Assembly: GCF_000005505.3 (NCBI RefSeq)
Contig: NC_016131.3
Coordinates: 13,909,501 to 13,973,500 of the forward strand
DNA: 64,000 nucleotides
Source of the DNA: Brachypodium distachyon
Lineage: Eukaryota; Streptophyta; Magnoliopsida; Poales; Poaceae
Direction: 5' to 3'
Position 1 is the first letter of the stretch, and each line of letters opens with the position of its first letter. The position numbers and the translations under genes were made by a program. The notes under the pieces are model-generated. The model made no database searches. It was not told where the DNA came from and was given only the letters and a program-made list of their open reading frames with translations. Below, in pieces: positions 1 through 11,000 of this stretch.

Positions 1-3000
1 CCGGTCCTCCACCCCCAGGAGAGCTTCGCCAGTTCCGGTATGCCAGTTGGAGCTTCTTCTCCCGGCCACAGAGCTCGGAAGGCACGAATGCCGGCATTGA
101 GCATGTTGACCCCGAAAGACTTCAGGGACTTGACGCGACTCGCGATGCTGACGAGGTAGTCTTCCAGATCATATTCTGAGGGTAATGCCCTGGCTGGATC
201 CCTTCTTCCGCGCACTTTGATCACGGCGGCCTGAGAGGTCTCGGTAGAGTGTGGAAAAAATTCTGGCAAAGACAAAAAGGAAGTAATGAATCTCGGCACC
301 CTATTGTTGCTTTCGGCCAAATGCTCAAAGGAAAAGATTTGGACAAGGGAAACTTATTGGTTAGCATCCCGTCTATCTTGACGAGATCCCGCTTGCACAC
401 GCTGAACAGGCGGGTGGTCTTGGCCTTGGCGACAAGATCTTTGCATTTCCACACTTCGCCCTCTAGGCGGATCTTCTCATCGGCTTGGGTAGAGAGAGCC
501 GAGGTAAGTTGAACTACCTCGGCCTTGTGCACCTCTGCCTGCGCTTCGAGCTGCGCCTTTAGCCGGGCCACCTCATCCCGGTGTTGTTCCTCCAGCCGAG
601 TCTTCTCATCTGTTTGGAGGACATGAATTACAAGAGCTCAAGTTTAAAATGGATGAAACCCGAGATAAGGATAATATTATACCTTGCACTTCCGTGACGC
701 GCTTCAAGAGCTCCGACACTTGAGCGTCGTCCTCGGCTGTGAATGAGAGCGCATATCAGTTTTCATAGTACATAAATAGTCGGACATAGCTTTATGTCGG
801 TGGAAGTGTAATTACTCTTGTTCTGATGCTCGGCTACCAAAGCTTTGTGCTCCGCCGCCAGCTTCTTGTGCGCCGCAAGCAAGACTTTGAAAGTGCTGGT
901 GTGCTTATTCATGTAGCTCTACAAGACGATGATCTACAATTAATTCTATTGCAGTGCAAAGTCAACAGTTATCAGCTTCAGGCCGACTATTCTAAACCCG
1001 GCCTGAATCTCGGGGAATAAGTGTCTGAAGTTTTTAAGCTTTAGGCCGACTATTCTAAACCCGGCCTGAATCTCGGGGAATGGCATTCGAAGTTTTTTAA
1101 GTGTTGCAGAATGTTTGAAGTTTTCTGAGATGAGCTTCAGGCCGACTAATTCTTACTCGCTCTGAACCTCGGGGACTAGGAGTATGTATACTAGAGATAA
1201 AGTAAAAAACTTCAAAGGAATTTTTCGTACCTCGGCAGCTCGGCTGGACTCAAACAAAGCGACCCTCGCCTGGAACATCCGGGCCGACACAGACTCCGGA
1301 GTGGCCACAGGTGCGGGCCCCACCAAAGGATTCTGCCGCGTTGTCTGGAGGGTGCCGGAGGTCACCTCGTAGGTATCGGCGCTATTCCAGTCCATCACGA
1401 ACTGGCCAAGCAATCCCCAGCTTTGCCCGCTTGCCGTCCCAAGGGGAACTCCCTGAGTACCCCGGACAGATGCCGAGCTGGAAGAACTAGGAGGCTCTTG
1501 TCCTGCCGGGATAGCGGAGCTCCTAGTCTTCTTCGCTCGTGTAGCCGCTAGTTGGGTAGCTTGCGGCTGCGGCGGCGGCGATGGTGGCGTTGCTGCGGTT
1601 TGGGGTCCTTGGGGCTGTGTGGCCAGCTGTTGAGGAGTTGCCATGGCCTGCGGCTGTGTTTGCGCCTCAGGCGCTGCTGACAAAGGAGCAGCTTAGGCCG
1701 CCGAAGTCCCGGCCGCAGATGTCTCGGCTTGTGCGACGCTCGAAGCGTCGATGCCAGGGCTGACATCCCGGACGGCAGATGTCTGATCTACGGCGGTCTT
1801 GGTCTCCCCCGTGGCCTGAGTTGAAGGCTCGGCACGCGGAGATGAGGCTGTTGGGATCTCAGACACAATGCACGTCTGAGACTGCATGGCCGTCAGAGCC
1901 TCCCTGCAGGAATGAAAGCTTGTTACCTTCATAACGGTTAAGAAGAATACCGACATCAGGAATTGAAATGCTGCAAATCTTACCCAACGACCATGGGCTT
2001 CGGCTTCCGTTGCCAACAAGCGATTTTCTTCCGCTTCATGGTCCACGGAAGATCGGTCTTGGTGACGCACTTCTCGTGGGCCGGCATCGCAGCAGCAGCC
2101 GGACCCAACGCCACAGCAACGACGGGATCACCCGAGTCAGCTGTTCCCGGGTTAATGCAGGCATGAGTATTTTGGTGATAAGTGTTCTAATATCTATGAG
2201 AAGATGTCGGGAGTCATTACCTCCGACGCGACGAGGGCCGGCATGAGCAATCGGCATATGGTCCTCCGAGTCCGGATCTTCCGCGTCGATTGACAAGCGC
2301 TCGCTCCCAAAGCGCTTATCCGGAGAATTCCTGTCCTCATTGCGCTGAAGAGTAAATCTCTGCACAAAGTAATAAAAGTTGCGCCGAGATAAGTCATTGT
2401 CAGATGGAAGTCGGCATAACCATCATGTCAGATGAGAACGGAAGACATACACAAACAGAGACTTACCGGGGGCGGACGGTGCTTCCGGCTGAACGCGGGC
2501 ATACCCCAGACCCAATGCTCGGACAAGTTCGTCTTCGCGATCGCCTTAACTCGGCGCCGGACTTCGAACTTGTCTAGCCGGACGGTTGATACCGGTTCGG
2601 GTCGAACTGGCCGCTGTAGAAACACATCTTGTGTGTCTGGCGTTGGAGCGGGCATAACCGCCGATACACAAATGTCGCCAGCAAGTCGTCGGCCGTCATC
2701 CCGTTCGCCTTGAGGTCGAGGATGCCGGCATGAACCTCGTTGATCTCGGGAAGAGAATCTTTGGGGTCGTGCTTCCAGTTCTTCTTCTCTTCCGGAGGGC
2801 CGACTACGAATCCCGGCAGGTTGATCTTGTCGGTGTCGGAGTCGGAGGAGTTCTTGACATAGAAGAAGGTATTGAGCCATTTCTTGCAGGACTCAAGACC
2901 TTGGATCCGAGGGAACGCCGAACCTCGGCTGGGTATGACGGTGGCGACGCCGCACTGAGTCATGGGCTTAGCGGCGCCGGGATTGTCCTTGTCGAGAAGG

Positions 3001-3385
3001 ACTTGGGGCCGGAACATGAAATACTTGGCCCACAAGTCGATAGAAGGCCAGAGGCCGAGATAAGCTTCGCGGCAGGTGACAAATGCCGAGAGAGTAAGAA
3101 TGGTGTTTGCCAGAAGGTGGTGCGGCTGGAGGCCAAAGAAATCTAGAAATTGCCTAGTGAAATCGCTAGCCGGGAGAGCGAATCCACGTTCGAAGTGAGC
3201 AAGGAAGATGACACACTCACCGGATTCGGGTGTCGGCACAACCTCATCACCGGGGATCCGGCACTCCACCTCTTCTGGGATCCGTCGGGTGCGGCGGAGC
3301 CAGTCGATGTCCGCCGACGAAACATCGAAGCCTCCGATGGGACGACATGCTCGCCTCGGAAGGCGCGCCGGCAGTACTTCGGTCT
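1..3385 (-). CDS. Antisense ORF of the gypsy element (transposase_28 / plant-mobile-domain type), partial
   Basis: Reads right to left and is interrupted by introns. The N-terminal exon (about 3385-2465) has the look of the plant 'putative gypsy type transposon' domain (PF04195): a FFGLQPHHL stretch, then LGLWPSIDLWAKYF, then an acidic linker. A donor-like site lies near 2464 and an acceptor near 2359; another donor lies near 2221. A Pro/Gln/Ala/Ser-rich linker lies around 1690-1150. A coiled-coil segment follows at about 571-400. The frame at 220-1 contains a Trp-Pro-Gly-Glu segment typical of the C-terminal half of these proteins, so the ORF continues past the window edge. The function is unknown in the family. 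Splice sites are approximate, and it may already be a pseudogene. Confidence 0.6.
979..1180. repeat. Three short tandem repeats inside the antisense-ORF region
   Basis: A segment of roughly 38 bases beginning GGCCGACTATTCTAAACCCG recurs with a 63-base period at about 981 and 1044. A more diverged third copy begins near 1140. The copies lie in what is probably an intron of the antisense ORF. Confidence 0.7.
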
Positions 3386-3673
3386 TATCTTCCTATTATT
3401 TAAGTAGAGCGCAGAGTACAAGGGACAGGTGGCATTAATGTCGGCAGAAACGAGTTTTCTACTGCTGGCAACGAGGAAGAAAGGAATCTCGGCTCAGGGC
3501 TGAATAAGCACGCCGACTCGATATGTCGGAATTACCCGATCTCGGCTAAGATAGCTTGGATTGTCTCGGCATCCTTCTCGGCTCAGCCCTGGTAGGCTTT
3601 GGTGGCTTGAGTGTGGGAAACTGTCGTGGCCCGACATCTTTCCCTGCCGGACCACAACAGCTTCGGGGACTAG

Positions 3674-4445
3674 TGTTGGGGGGTGACCCCGAGTAGGGTC
3701 ATGCCAACACACATTAGCCGAGATGACGAAGGCAAAACCGGCACATGCATGTACGTCAGCATCCTTAAGCTGAACTAATATCAGGCCGGCATACCAAGGG
3801 TATGCCGGCATGCCTATCTTGTCTTATGTGGTTGCAGGATAAGTACGAGCAGTCCAATCTCGGCCACCGCCGAGACGGCAACGGTCTTATCCTTATCACA
3901 TGTCGCAAAGTAAAGCAACGCCCTCTTTATCACGGGAGATCAGTCCCTGCTAACGTCGCAGTGCCAGACGGCTGCGCAAAGAAGCACCGAAAGAGAACCG
4001 ATGACGGAAGCTGGCGCGCGCGTGGCTACAGTACGTGTTGCCAAACGCCAGGAAAAGTAAAGCTGCCTTGTCCCCTACCGTGCGCCCCAGAGGGAACTGA
4101 AGGACGTGCCCGACGGGGCCCGTAGAAGATAAGATTAGTCTTTGGCCCACATGTCCATGTGAAAATTGGCGGTCCATAAATAGGAGCACTACCCCTTTCA
4201 GGAGAGGGGTCCTTCACTTAGACATCGAGTGTTTCCCCTTCTTCTTTTTCTTCCTCAAGAAAACTGCTCAAGGAGCATCATTGTAGATCTCGGTATCTCG
4301 GCAAATACTACAAAGCAGGAGTAGGAGTTTTACCTCAACAAGAGGGCTCCGAACCTGGATAAACCGTGTGCGTGTTCTTGTGTTGTGTGTGGTTTTCATC
4401 ACGTCCTCCCTCCTCCGTTTCCTCCTTCGTCCATCGGCCCCAACA
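3674..4445 (+). repeat. 3' LTR of the gypsy element
   Basis: Begins TGTTGGGG and ends CCCCAACA, a perfect 8-base terminal inverted repeat, giving a 772-bp LTR. A TATA-like CATAAATAGG lies near 4174-4184, followed by a pyrimidine-rich leader, as expected for an LTR promoter. The orientation (+) is opposite to the antisense ORF. The right end abuts the DUF6598-like coding fragment, so transcription from this LTR would run into that fragment. Confidence 0.8.
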
Positions 4446-4939
4446 TAAACCATCATATGGCATCTGCCGTGACACCGCCACGACAGTAACGGAGTCTAAG
4501 GTTGGGAGCATAACTATTTCTAGCTGGCTTAGTGAGGTGCGACTAGTATTTGCATATGTTAAAGATGCACTGGAAGGCACGGTTGAGATCAAAGTTCTTT
4601 CGGGGCCTCACGGAAAAGTAACCGCTTGCACCACGGATGTTCCAAACAGCATTCTGTTGTATGACAGTGATGTTGGTGGTGCCATGGCTGTTGGCGACGA
4701 CGGAATTGTCCGGTTATCGCGTCGTGTGGTCATCCACAGAAGACGAGAAGCTGATACTCAACATCGACGCCTATGGTGATGGTGATGGTGATATATCCAG
4801 TAGCGTCTCTAAGTTCACTCCACTGGTTAAAAGTAAAGACCAGGATGAGGTTACCTGTGGTCTTTACAAGATGCGAGTGAAAGTTACTTGGTCAGCCTTG
4901 TATGTGCCACACTGCCACGGGGACTGCTACAAGGACTGA
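4446..4939 (+). pseudogene. DUF6598-domain gene fragment, truncated by LTR insertion and frameshifted
   Basis: The translation after the LTR boundary matches the C-terminal half of the grass-expanded DUF6598 family: a [23 protein letters not shown] strand, then GKVTACT, then [13 protein letters not shown], then [10 protein letters not shown]. The reading frame shifts near 4725, and the end of the domain (KDEVTCGLYKMRVKVTWSALYV-like, to about 4939) continues in another frame. The N-terminal half is absent. This fits insertion of the gypsy element into, or against, a DUF6598 gene followed by decay. The family's biochemical role is unknown to me. Confidence 0.7.
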
Positions 4940-5664
4940 AGTAGGGATCGTGCATCTATGCCAAAATTAGCAATGGTCTCGTTTTAAGGTACTTGTCTCG
5001 CCAGAACATGAAGCCCTAATGGTTATGTATTTGTCTTGGCTATTTTTAGTGTAAATATATTGTGGACTTGATAGATTCAAGAACGTGCTGCTGGTCTATT
5101 AATTGTTAAGCTTGAGCATATGCCACTTCTAATTTGCATGTTGCATTTGGCTCTCTGCCTTGGTTTACATCATGGTGGCAAGTGAGGCAAATGGTAGGAG
5201 CTCTTTTTCTTGTCAGATAAGCAGGGACGAAGCGAAATTAGCTGGGCGCGTGTTGGGGTTATGCAGAGTTGCAGACCAAATTAACTCATTGCAGTCAGTG
5301 CTGCCAGCAAACTAGCAAAGCAATACAGCATAGCGATCTACATTTCGTTGTAGGTTCAGTTATCTTTACTGAACTCTAGGTTCAGTTATCTGTATGGCCT
5401 CCTTGGCGATTCTAGTCCACAGTTATCTTATACTTTTCTTTGGTATTGTACAGGCAAATTTTACAAAGTGACAATTCAGTATGGAATTAACTGCACGCAT
5501 CTCTGCAAGTTGAGCTGCCTGTACATCGCACAATCAAAGAATCACGGTATGTAAAAAGAACAACAAATGCTACTACGGTTCTCTTCCGCTTTGTATATAT
5601 ACTACAATGCATATCAATGAAATCCAATATTTTTTTGGGGGGATAAATCTTGTAATACCGGCGA
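4940..5664. other. Intergenic sequence, no gene seen
   Basis: AT-rich sequence between the DUF6598 fragment and the 3' end of the hydrolase gene. The direct repeat AGGTTCAGTTATCT occurs at about 5352 and 5378. No coding signal was recognised. The left part may be the former 3' UTR of the DUF6598 gene and the right part the 3' UTR of the hydrolase. Confidence 0.5.
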
Positions 5665-7290
5665 TCACATAACCTCTGTATTCTTCTCGCTGCCTTCCCA
5701 GAAGGCCCTGAGCTCGCCGGCGAACTCCTTCTCCCTGCCGAACACCACCGTCCGGTGATCACAGCCATCCAACACCCGAAGCTCCGCCCGGGGAAGCCTC
5801 GACTTGAGCTCCCTCGCGCACTCGACGGGGACGACCCTGTCACCCCCGCCGTGGACGACCCTCACCGGCACCGGCGCCAGGGCGTCGAGGCTGCGCTCCA
5901 CCGCCCTGGCGCCGCCGCACACCACGTTGTGCATGGTGCGCCACGCCGACCGGTGCGTGTGCCTCGTCAGGTCCCTCAGCAGCCTGCCTGTCCTGGATGC
6001 TGTCGTCGCCGGCAGGAGGTTGCAGACGCCGAGGAGGAGCGCCTCCCAGAGGCGGTGGTGCTTGCACACGAGGAAGCAGACGGTGCGGCCAATGTGCTCG
6101 TACCACGTCATCACCGCCGCCCCGAACTGCAGCGGCGGCCACAGCTTCTTCTCCGCCACCGGCCTCCCCTCGCCCCGGAAGTAGGGCTGATCGCAGAGAA
6201 AGCACGTACAGTCATAAATACATTATCTCAGGATCAAATTCAGATCTCTGAACTTCTGATTGATTTGATTACCGGGGCGATGAGGGTGAGGGATTTGACG
6301 CGGTCCGGGTGCTTGGCGGCGAGGGCGAGGGCGACGATGCAGCCCATGGAGTGAGCCACGAGGTGGAAGGAGCTGGGATTTTGCAGAGGACCCATGGCGG
6401 TCCGCTCGATCGCCGACACGTGGTCGCGCAGCGTGTAGGCGCAGTCGGATGGCTTGGGGCTGGCGCCGAAGCCGAGGAGGTCGACGGCGAGCAGCCGCCG
6501 CTGACGGTTGAGTTGCGGGAAGACGGTCTCCGTCCAGAAGGCGGAGGACGACGTGAAGCCGTGGATGAACACGGCCGCCGCCGCGGGGTGCTCTTCTTCT
6601 TCCATGGCATCGGCATCGGCAGCTGCATTGTTGTTCAACAGACAGTTTGGCACACGACATGACATTCCTGTGGATAACTGAATAACGAGAATTCAGTTAT
6701 TCAGACAGTTAACTGACATTCGGACCTTTGTCGTGCGCCGGCCGCGGGTCGTGGACGACGACAGAGTGCAGCAGCAGGGGCCGGCGCTCGCCACCGTCGT
6801 TGTCGTCGTCTCCGGCGCCGGCGGTCTTCCTCTGCCACGCCGTGCACGCGTCGCAGCCGCAGTCGGACCACCGCGGAGGAGGAGGAGCCGTTCCCTTCTT
6901 CTCCGGCGCGCCGCCGCCGCTCCTGCTCTTGACGAACCGCCTCACGGAGGCGGCCGCGGCGCCGACGAGCCGGAGCAGCGCGTCGCGGCAGAAGCTCCGG
7001 CGGAGGAACAATGTGTCGGACACGCCTTCTTCGTCGTCGGCATCGGCGGGCGAGCGGCGGCGGCGGCAGCAGCAGGCGGCGGGGCTGTCCTCGAGGACGC
7101 CGTCGATGAAGGCGTATGCGAGGCAGAGGAGCGCGTCGAGCGCGTCCAGGAAGGCGAACACGGCGGCCGTGAGCGCCACGTACGCCGCCGCCCACGTCGG
7201 CCGCCATTCCGCCGGGCAGCGCGAGAGCAGGTTCGTGATGAGGGTCCGGACGACGATCGCCATTGATGGGTGGAGTCTGACGATCGCCAT
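5665..7290 (-). CDS. BODYGUARD-family alpha/beta hydrolase (probable cuticle-related), 3 exons
   Basis: Exons on the minus strand: 7290-6726, 6622-6273 and 6186-5665, totalling 1437 nt (478 residues). The first exon carries the family's hydrophobic N-terminus (ALTAAVFAFLDALDALLCLA-like), a Cys/Arg-rich stretch and WSDCGCDAC. The second starts the hydrolase fold: FIHGF (oxyanion region), DLLGFGASPKP, and nucleophile Ser about 280 in AHSMG. The third has WPPLQFGAAVMTWYEHIGRT, the acidic residue in HGGGDRVVP and the catalytic His in DGCDHRTV. BODYGUARD proteins act in epidermal cells and affect cutin deposition; that role is carried over from the family. The length is close to Arabidopsis BDG1. 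A 27-bp tandem duplication at the 5' end offers two in-frame ATGs (7290 and 7263), so the start is uncertain. An alternative acceptor near 6668 would make the first intron too short. Confidence 0.88.
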
Positions 7291-7306
7291 TGATGGGTGG
7301 AGTCTG
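7253..7306. repeat. 27-bp perfect tandem duplication over the hydrolase start codon
   Basis: The units at 7253-7279 and 7280-7306 are identical over 27 bases, exactly nine codons. Each contains an ATG on the minus strand (7263 and 7290), in the same frame as the hydrolase. The duplication therefore adds nine residues without breaking the frame if the upstream ATG is used. Confidence 0.95.
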
Positions 7307-8058
7307 GAGGATCGAGGGAGGAAGAAGAAGAAGAAGGGTCGATGCGTGCGAGATGTACGGAAGAAAGGCTAGAAGCGGAAATCAAGGTGCGTTCGCCATT
7401 TCTCCACGTCGTTGCTTTGCCCGGCTCTTGCAAGTTTTGGGTTGGTTGGTCGTCGTGTCGCTGTCCGGTCCGTCAGGCTTCCCTGTGTCTTTCTTCGTCT
7501 CCCCGGACGTTCACGTGCTCTCCGGCTTCTTCCATCGACGGCTACTTTTCTACTCGTCGTAGATTTGTGAAGATGAAAAAAAAACTTTCTTGTTAAGTTT
7601 TCTCATCCTTAGTTGCAAATGAAATCACAAAACTGTATCCGTAAAAAAGAAAATCACAATTTCCCGTCAAAAAAAGAAAAGAAAATCACAACAGGAGAAG
7701 AGACTAAGAAAGGAAAAGCCCAATACAAGCTTAAAGAAAGAAAGAAGGCCCAGCATTTCCATTAGCCCCACGGTTGAAGCCCAGAAGGCCCGTTGTTACA
7801 TGTAGCCCACAGGCCACGGTTCCAGGCTTCCAGCTGCCTGCCTGCCTCCCGTTGCGCACCGCCGGGAAGCGGGAAGCCTCCGCCCCTCGCCGCCGCGACG
7901 CGGCTCACACTAGCTTACACACCACGCTAACCCACCCACCCATCCGCGCCGCTTCCTTCCTAAAACCTTCGAAACCCCCCCACCGGCTACCTTCTCCGCT
8001 CCGCCCGTTCCAGCCCCTCCAGCTTCCCGCCGCTCAGAACCCTAGCAGGGGGGCAGCC
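7307..8058. promoter_or_regulatory. Shared intergenic region between divergent hydrolase and NUP214 genes
   Basis: The two start codons are 768 bp apart on opposite strands, so this stretch must hold both leaders and promoters. The NUP214-proximal half is GC-rich and pyrimidine-rich, with an AACCCTA telo-box-like motif at about 8039-8045, just upstream of the ATG. The hydrolase side has a GAAGAAGAA run. Two A-rich stretches lie at 7575-7690. No clear TATA box was seen for NUP214, which would fit a housekeeping gene. Confidence 0.5.
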
Positions 8059-11000
8059 ATGGTGGCGCCGCGCGAGCTGGAGCTCTCGGACGAGGTGGAG
8101 GGCCCGCAGGACGGCACGGCGGACTTTGTCTTCCGCCTCGCCGGCGACCCCATCCCCGTCCTGCCCCCCGCCTCCTCCCCTCCCCCACTCTTCGACCTCC
8201 ACTCCCCTCCCGCGCGCCCGCTCGCCGTCTCCGACCGCCACGCCGCCGTCTTCCTCGCCCACCCCAACGGTATTATCATTTCCGCCTCCCTGACGCAGCC
8301 AACCGGCATTCCTGTCTCACCGCCATGTCTGTTTTCGCTTTCCAGGGTTTATGGCCGTGAGGACCAAGGCGCTGATCGAGGCCAGCAAGGAGGCGCGAGC
8401 CAAGGGCAAGGCCAGCACGCGCTGCGCGCGGGACTGCTGCGTCGCCGACGTGCCTCTCCCTGGGGTCTCCCTCCTGGCGCTCTCCGGCGACGACTCTGTT
8501 TTGGCTGCCTGTACGGGCACTGAGATCCACTTCTTCTCGCCTGCTTCCTTGCTCACTGATAAGGTTAGATCATCTCCTTCAGTTCCCCCACAAAATAGCT
8601 TGGAATGCTAGATGCCAGTCTAGGCCAGCGCAACAAGTACGATAAATGGGAGTGTCTGTGATTAAGTCCATTTCCCACAGCAATTTCTGAGTTGTATGTT
8701 TGTGTATGCCGGTAGTGATGAGCTAATGGCATCTATATACATCTCAATCGGTTTCTCAATACTCTGGTGACTCTCAGCGATGCCAGTTTTACTGCTTGTT
8801 CATTCTGAATTACTGGATATGCTGTGTGTTTCTGTATAATAAATGGTAGTGTGCGTCAGCAGGAGATTCATTGATCTGATATATGTTCTCGGTATCGCTT
8901 GTTTGCACTATGTCAATAGATATATAGTAAGCTGCTTCTGTCAAGATCATCATGTTTCCTCAATAATTTTGCTAAATAGGATGTCGAGCCGTCTTCATCA
9001 TGTAGCCTGGGACAATCTGACACCGTTAAAGATTTCAAGTGGCTAAATCATGACTCCAAAGCCTACATTGTACTCTCGAATAGTGGATTGCTTTCTCAAG
9101 GGAGTTTGAGAGAAGGCTTGAAGGATGTAATGGAAAGTGTTGACGCTGGTTCGTGTCTTCTCCTACACCTTGCACGAATTGATATACTTCTACTTTCGTA
9201 ACTTCCACTATTTGGACCAGAGATCGTGCTCTAGTATACATGTTAGTTGTTTTCTTTTAGAGAAGCAACAGGTTGGGTTTTGATCATGTATTAATTCCTA
9301 CATACATGTACTCATATTATAGAGGAGGGCAATTTATTTGAAAATATATGTTCACATTATTGAGGATCGAAATAAGAAAAACTTCATGTTACTTGCGCTA
9401 TAACATGTACTGCTACTGATTGGTAGTTTCATCCACCGACAGTTATTCTTTGTAACTCTTAGTATTTACAATAATAATAACCCGATTAATATTGTTAAGG
9501 ACCTAGTATATAACAATAGTGATGATGCGAAATATAGTATTTATTTTCAGTCACTGGCTCATTTTATGGGGTTCATATGTGTCATCTTTTGAAGCTTTGT
9601 AACTCATATGTTGTATTGAAGTTAATCATCAGTATCTTAGTTGTACTGAAGTTGTCCATCTTTCTGAAATATATGCAGTTGACTGTTGCAAGGATGGAAA
9701 CCATATTGTTGTTGCAAGGGAGAATTCACTCAGGATATTATCATCAGATTTGAAAGAAACATGTTGCATGACCCTCTTGTTCCAGTTGTGGCCTGATGAT
9801 ACTGATCCAGAGGACACCGATATCAAAGGTAAAGGAACTTACACTTTCTTTTCTGGTCTATGCCCCCGGTATAGCATGAATTTTTGAGTTGCTCCAATCA
9901 TCTTGCTATTCTTCTTCTTTTCACACTTAATCCACCTGCCCCCTGTTTTGTGAGTATACAGTTACGCCTAATGGCCTCGTGGTTGATTGCAGCACTATAG
10001 AATGGTGTCACAAATGTAATCGCGTTGCTACAATTAGAATTAGCTTGTTTCGTTGCTGACTGACGATATGTTCTCTGATTTGAAAAATAGATATTGGACT
10101 GTAGTTGTAGTTTATGACACTAGCATACTTGATTCTCTTTGGGCCTAAAATGACTGAGCAGCTGGTGCAGCACACAGTTCACAAGTATGACCGCGTTGCA
10201 GGATGAACAGTCCGGTGGAAAAGGTGTTTGTGAATTGCACCACAAATATAAGTTGTATCATGTCATCTTGTAACCATTGAACGATAGTGTTCCTTAGGCA
10301 AATTTTGAAATGATATTAAAAACGATGTAGTTTAGTTTGAGTGGAACATCTATTCCATGACCTTTGTGGTTTCACAATTTCCTTCTCCAGACATTAGATC
10401 ATTAACTCTTTATGTTAATCTTGTCCTTGCAGATACACCATCCAATACATCAAATTATGTTAAGTAGATGTTATCATGATTCCTTTTTTATGTTATATTT
10501 TCTATTTTTTATCAGTGGATGCCATTGGTTGGGTGCGTGATGATAGCATTGTTGTTGGTTGTGTTCAATTGAATGAGGAAGGCAACGAAGAGAATTATGT
10601 GGTCCAAGTTATAAGAAGTGGAGGAGATACATTTTTTGAGGTTAATTTTCTTTTACTTAATTTTCTGTTGAGATCAATTGTTAATCTAGTTTTGTCTGCC
10701 CCTCCTCTTTTGATTCACATTGTATGGCGTTTCTTTGGCAAAAGTGTCATTTGCAAAATGCTCTTTCTTGGAACATGCTTGCGTAAAGTTTTCTCAATTA
10801 GCAAGGATTTACTTTTAAGCATATTCATGTACACAAGACTAAGTGTGGGCAATAAGGGAATGTTAATCTTTTTGTTCACCAACAGCCATCGCCATTATCT
10901 CAATGTTTTGTTTTGATCTTTTCAAAAGTCATCGCCATTATATGAATGTTACTCTTGACGTTCCTCATGTTGTTGGTTGGGATTTCTTTGTGCCAAAGTT

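Larger units (their letters stand above)
1..4445 (+). mobile_element. Ty3/gypsy LTR retrotransposon, 3' part (Tat/Retand-like)
   Basis: The left window edge cuts this element. What remains is a long region coding on the opposite strand, then a short non-coding stretch and one LTR (3674-4445). Elements of the Tat/Retand group (RIRE2 and Grande relatives) carry an extra antisense ORF between pol and the 3' LTR, and this order matches that layout. The sense strand of the element is therefore +, with gag-pol expected left of the window. The bases just before the LTR (about 3658-3673, ending CTTCGGGGACTAG) sit where the polypurine tract belongs. Target duplication cannot be tested because the 5' LTR is outside the window; bases after the LTR are TAAAC. 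Confidence 0.75.

Noticed and set aside
6728..7372. Long + strand frames opposite the BODYGUARD-like gene
   Set aside because: They are GC-driven shadows of the minus-strand exons, with low-complexity Arg/Pro/Ser composition and no family similarity.
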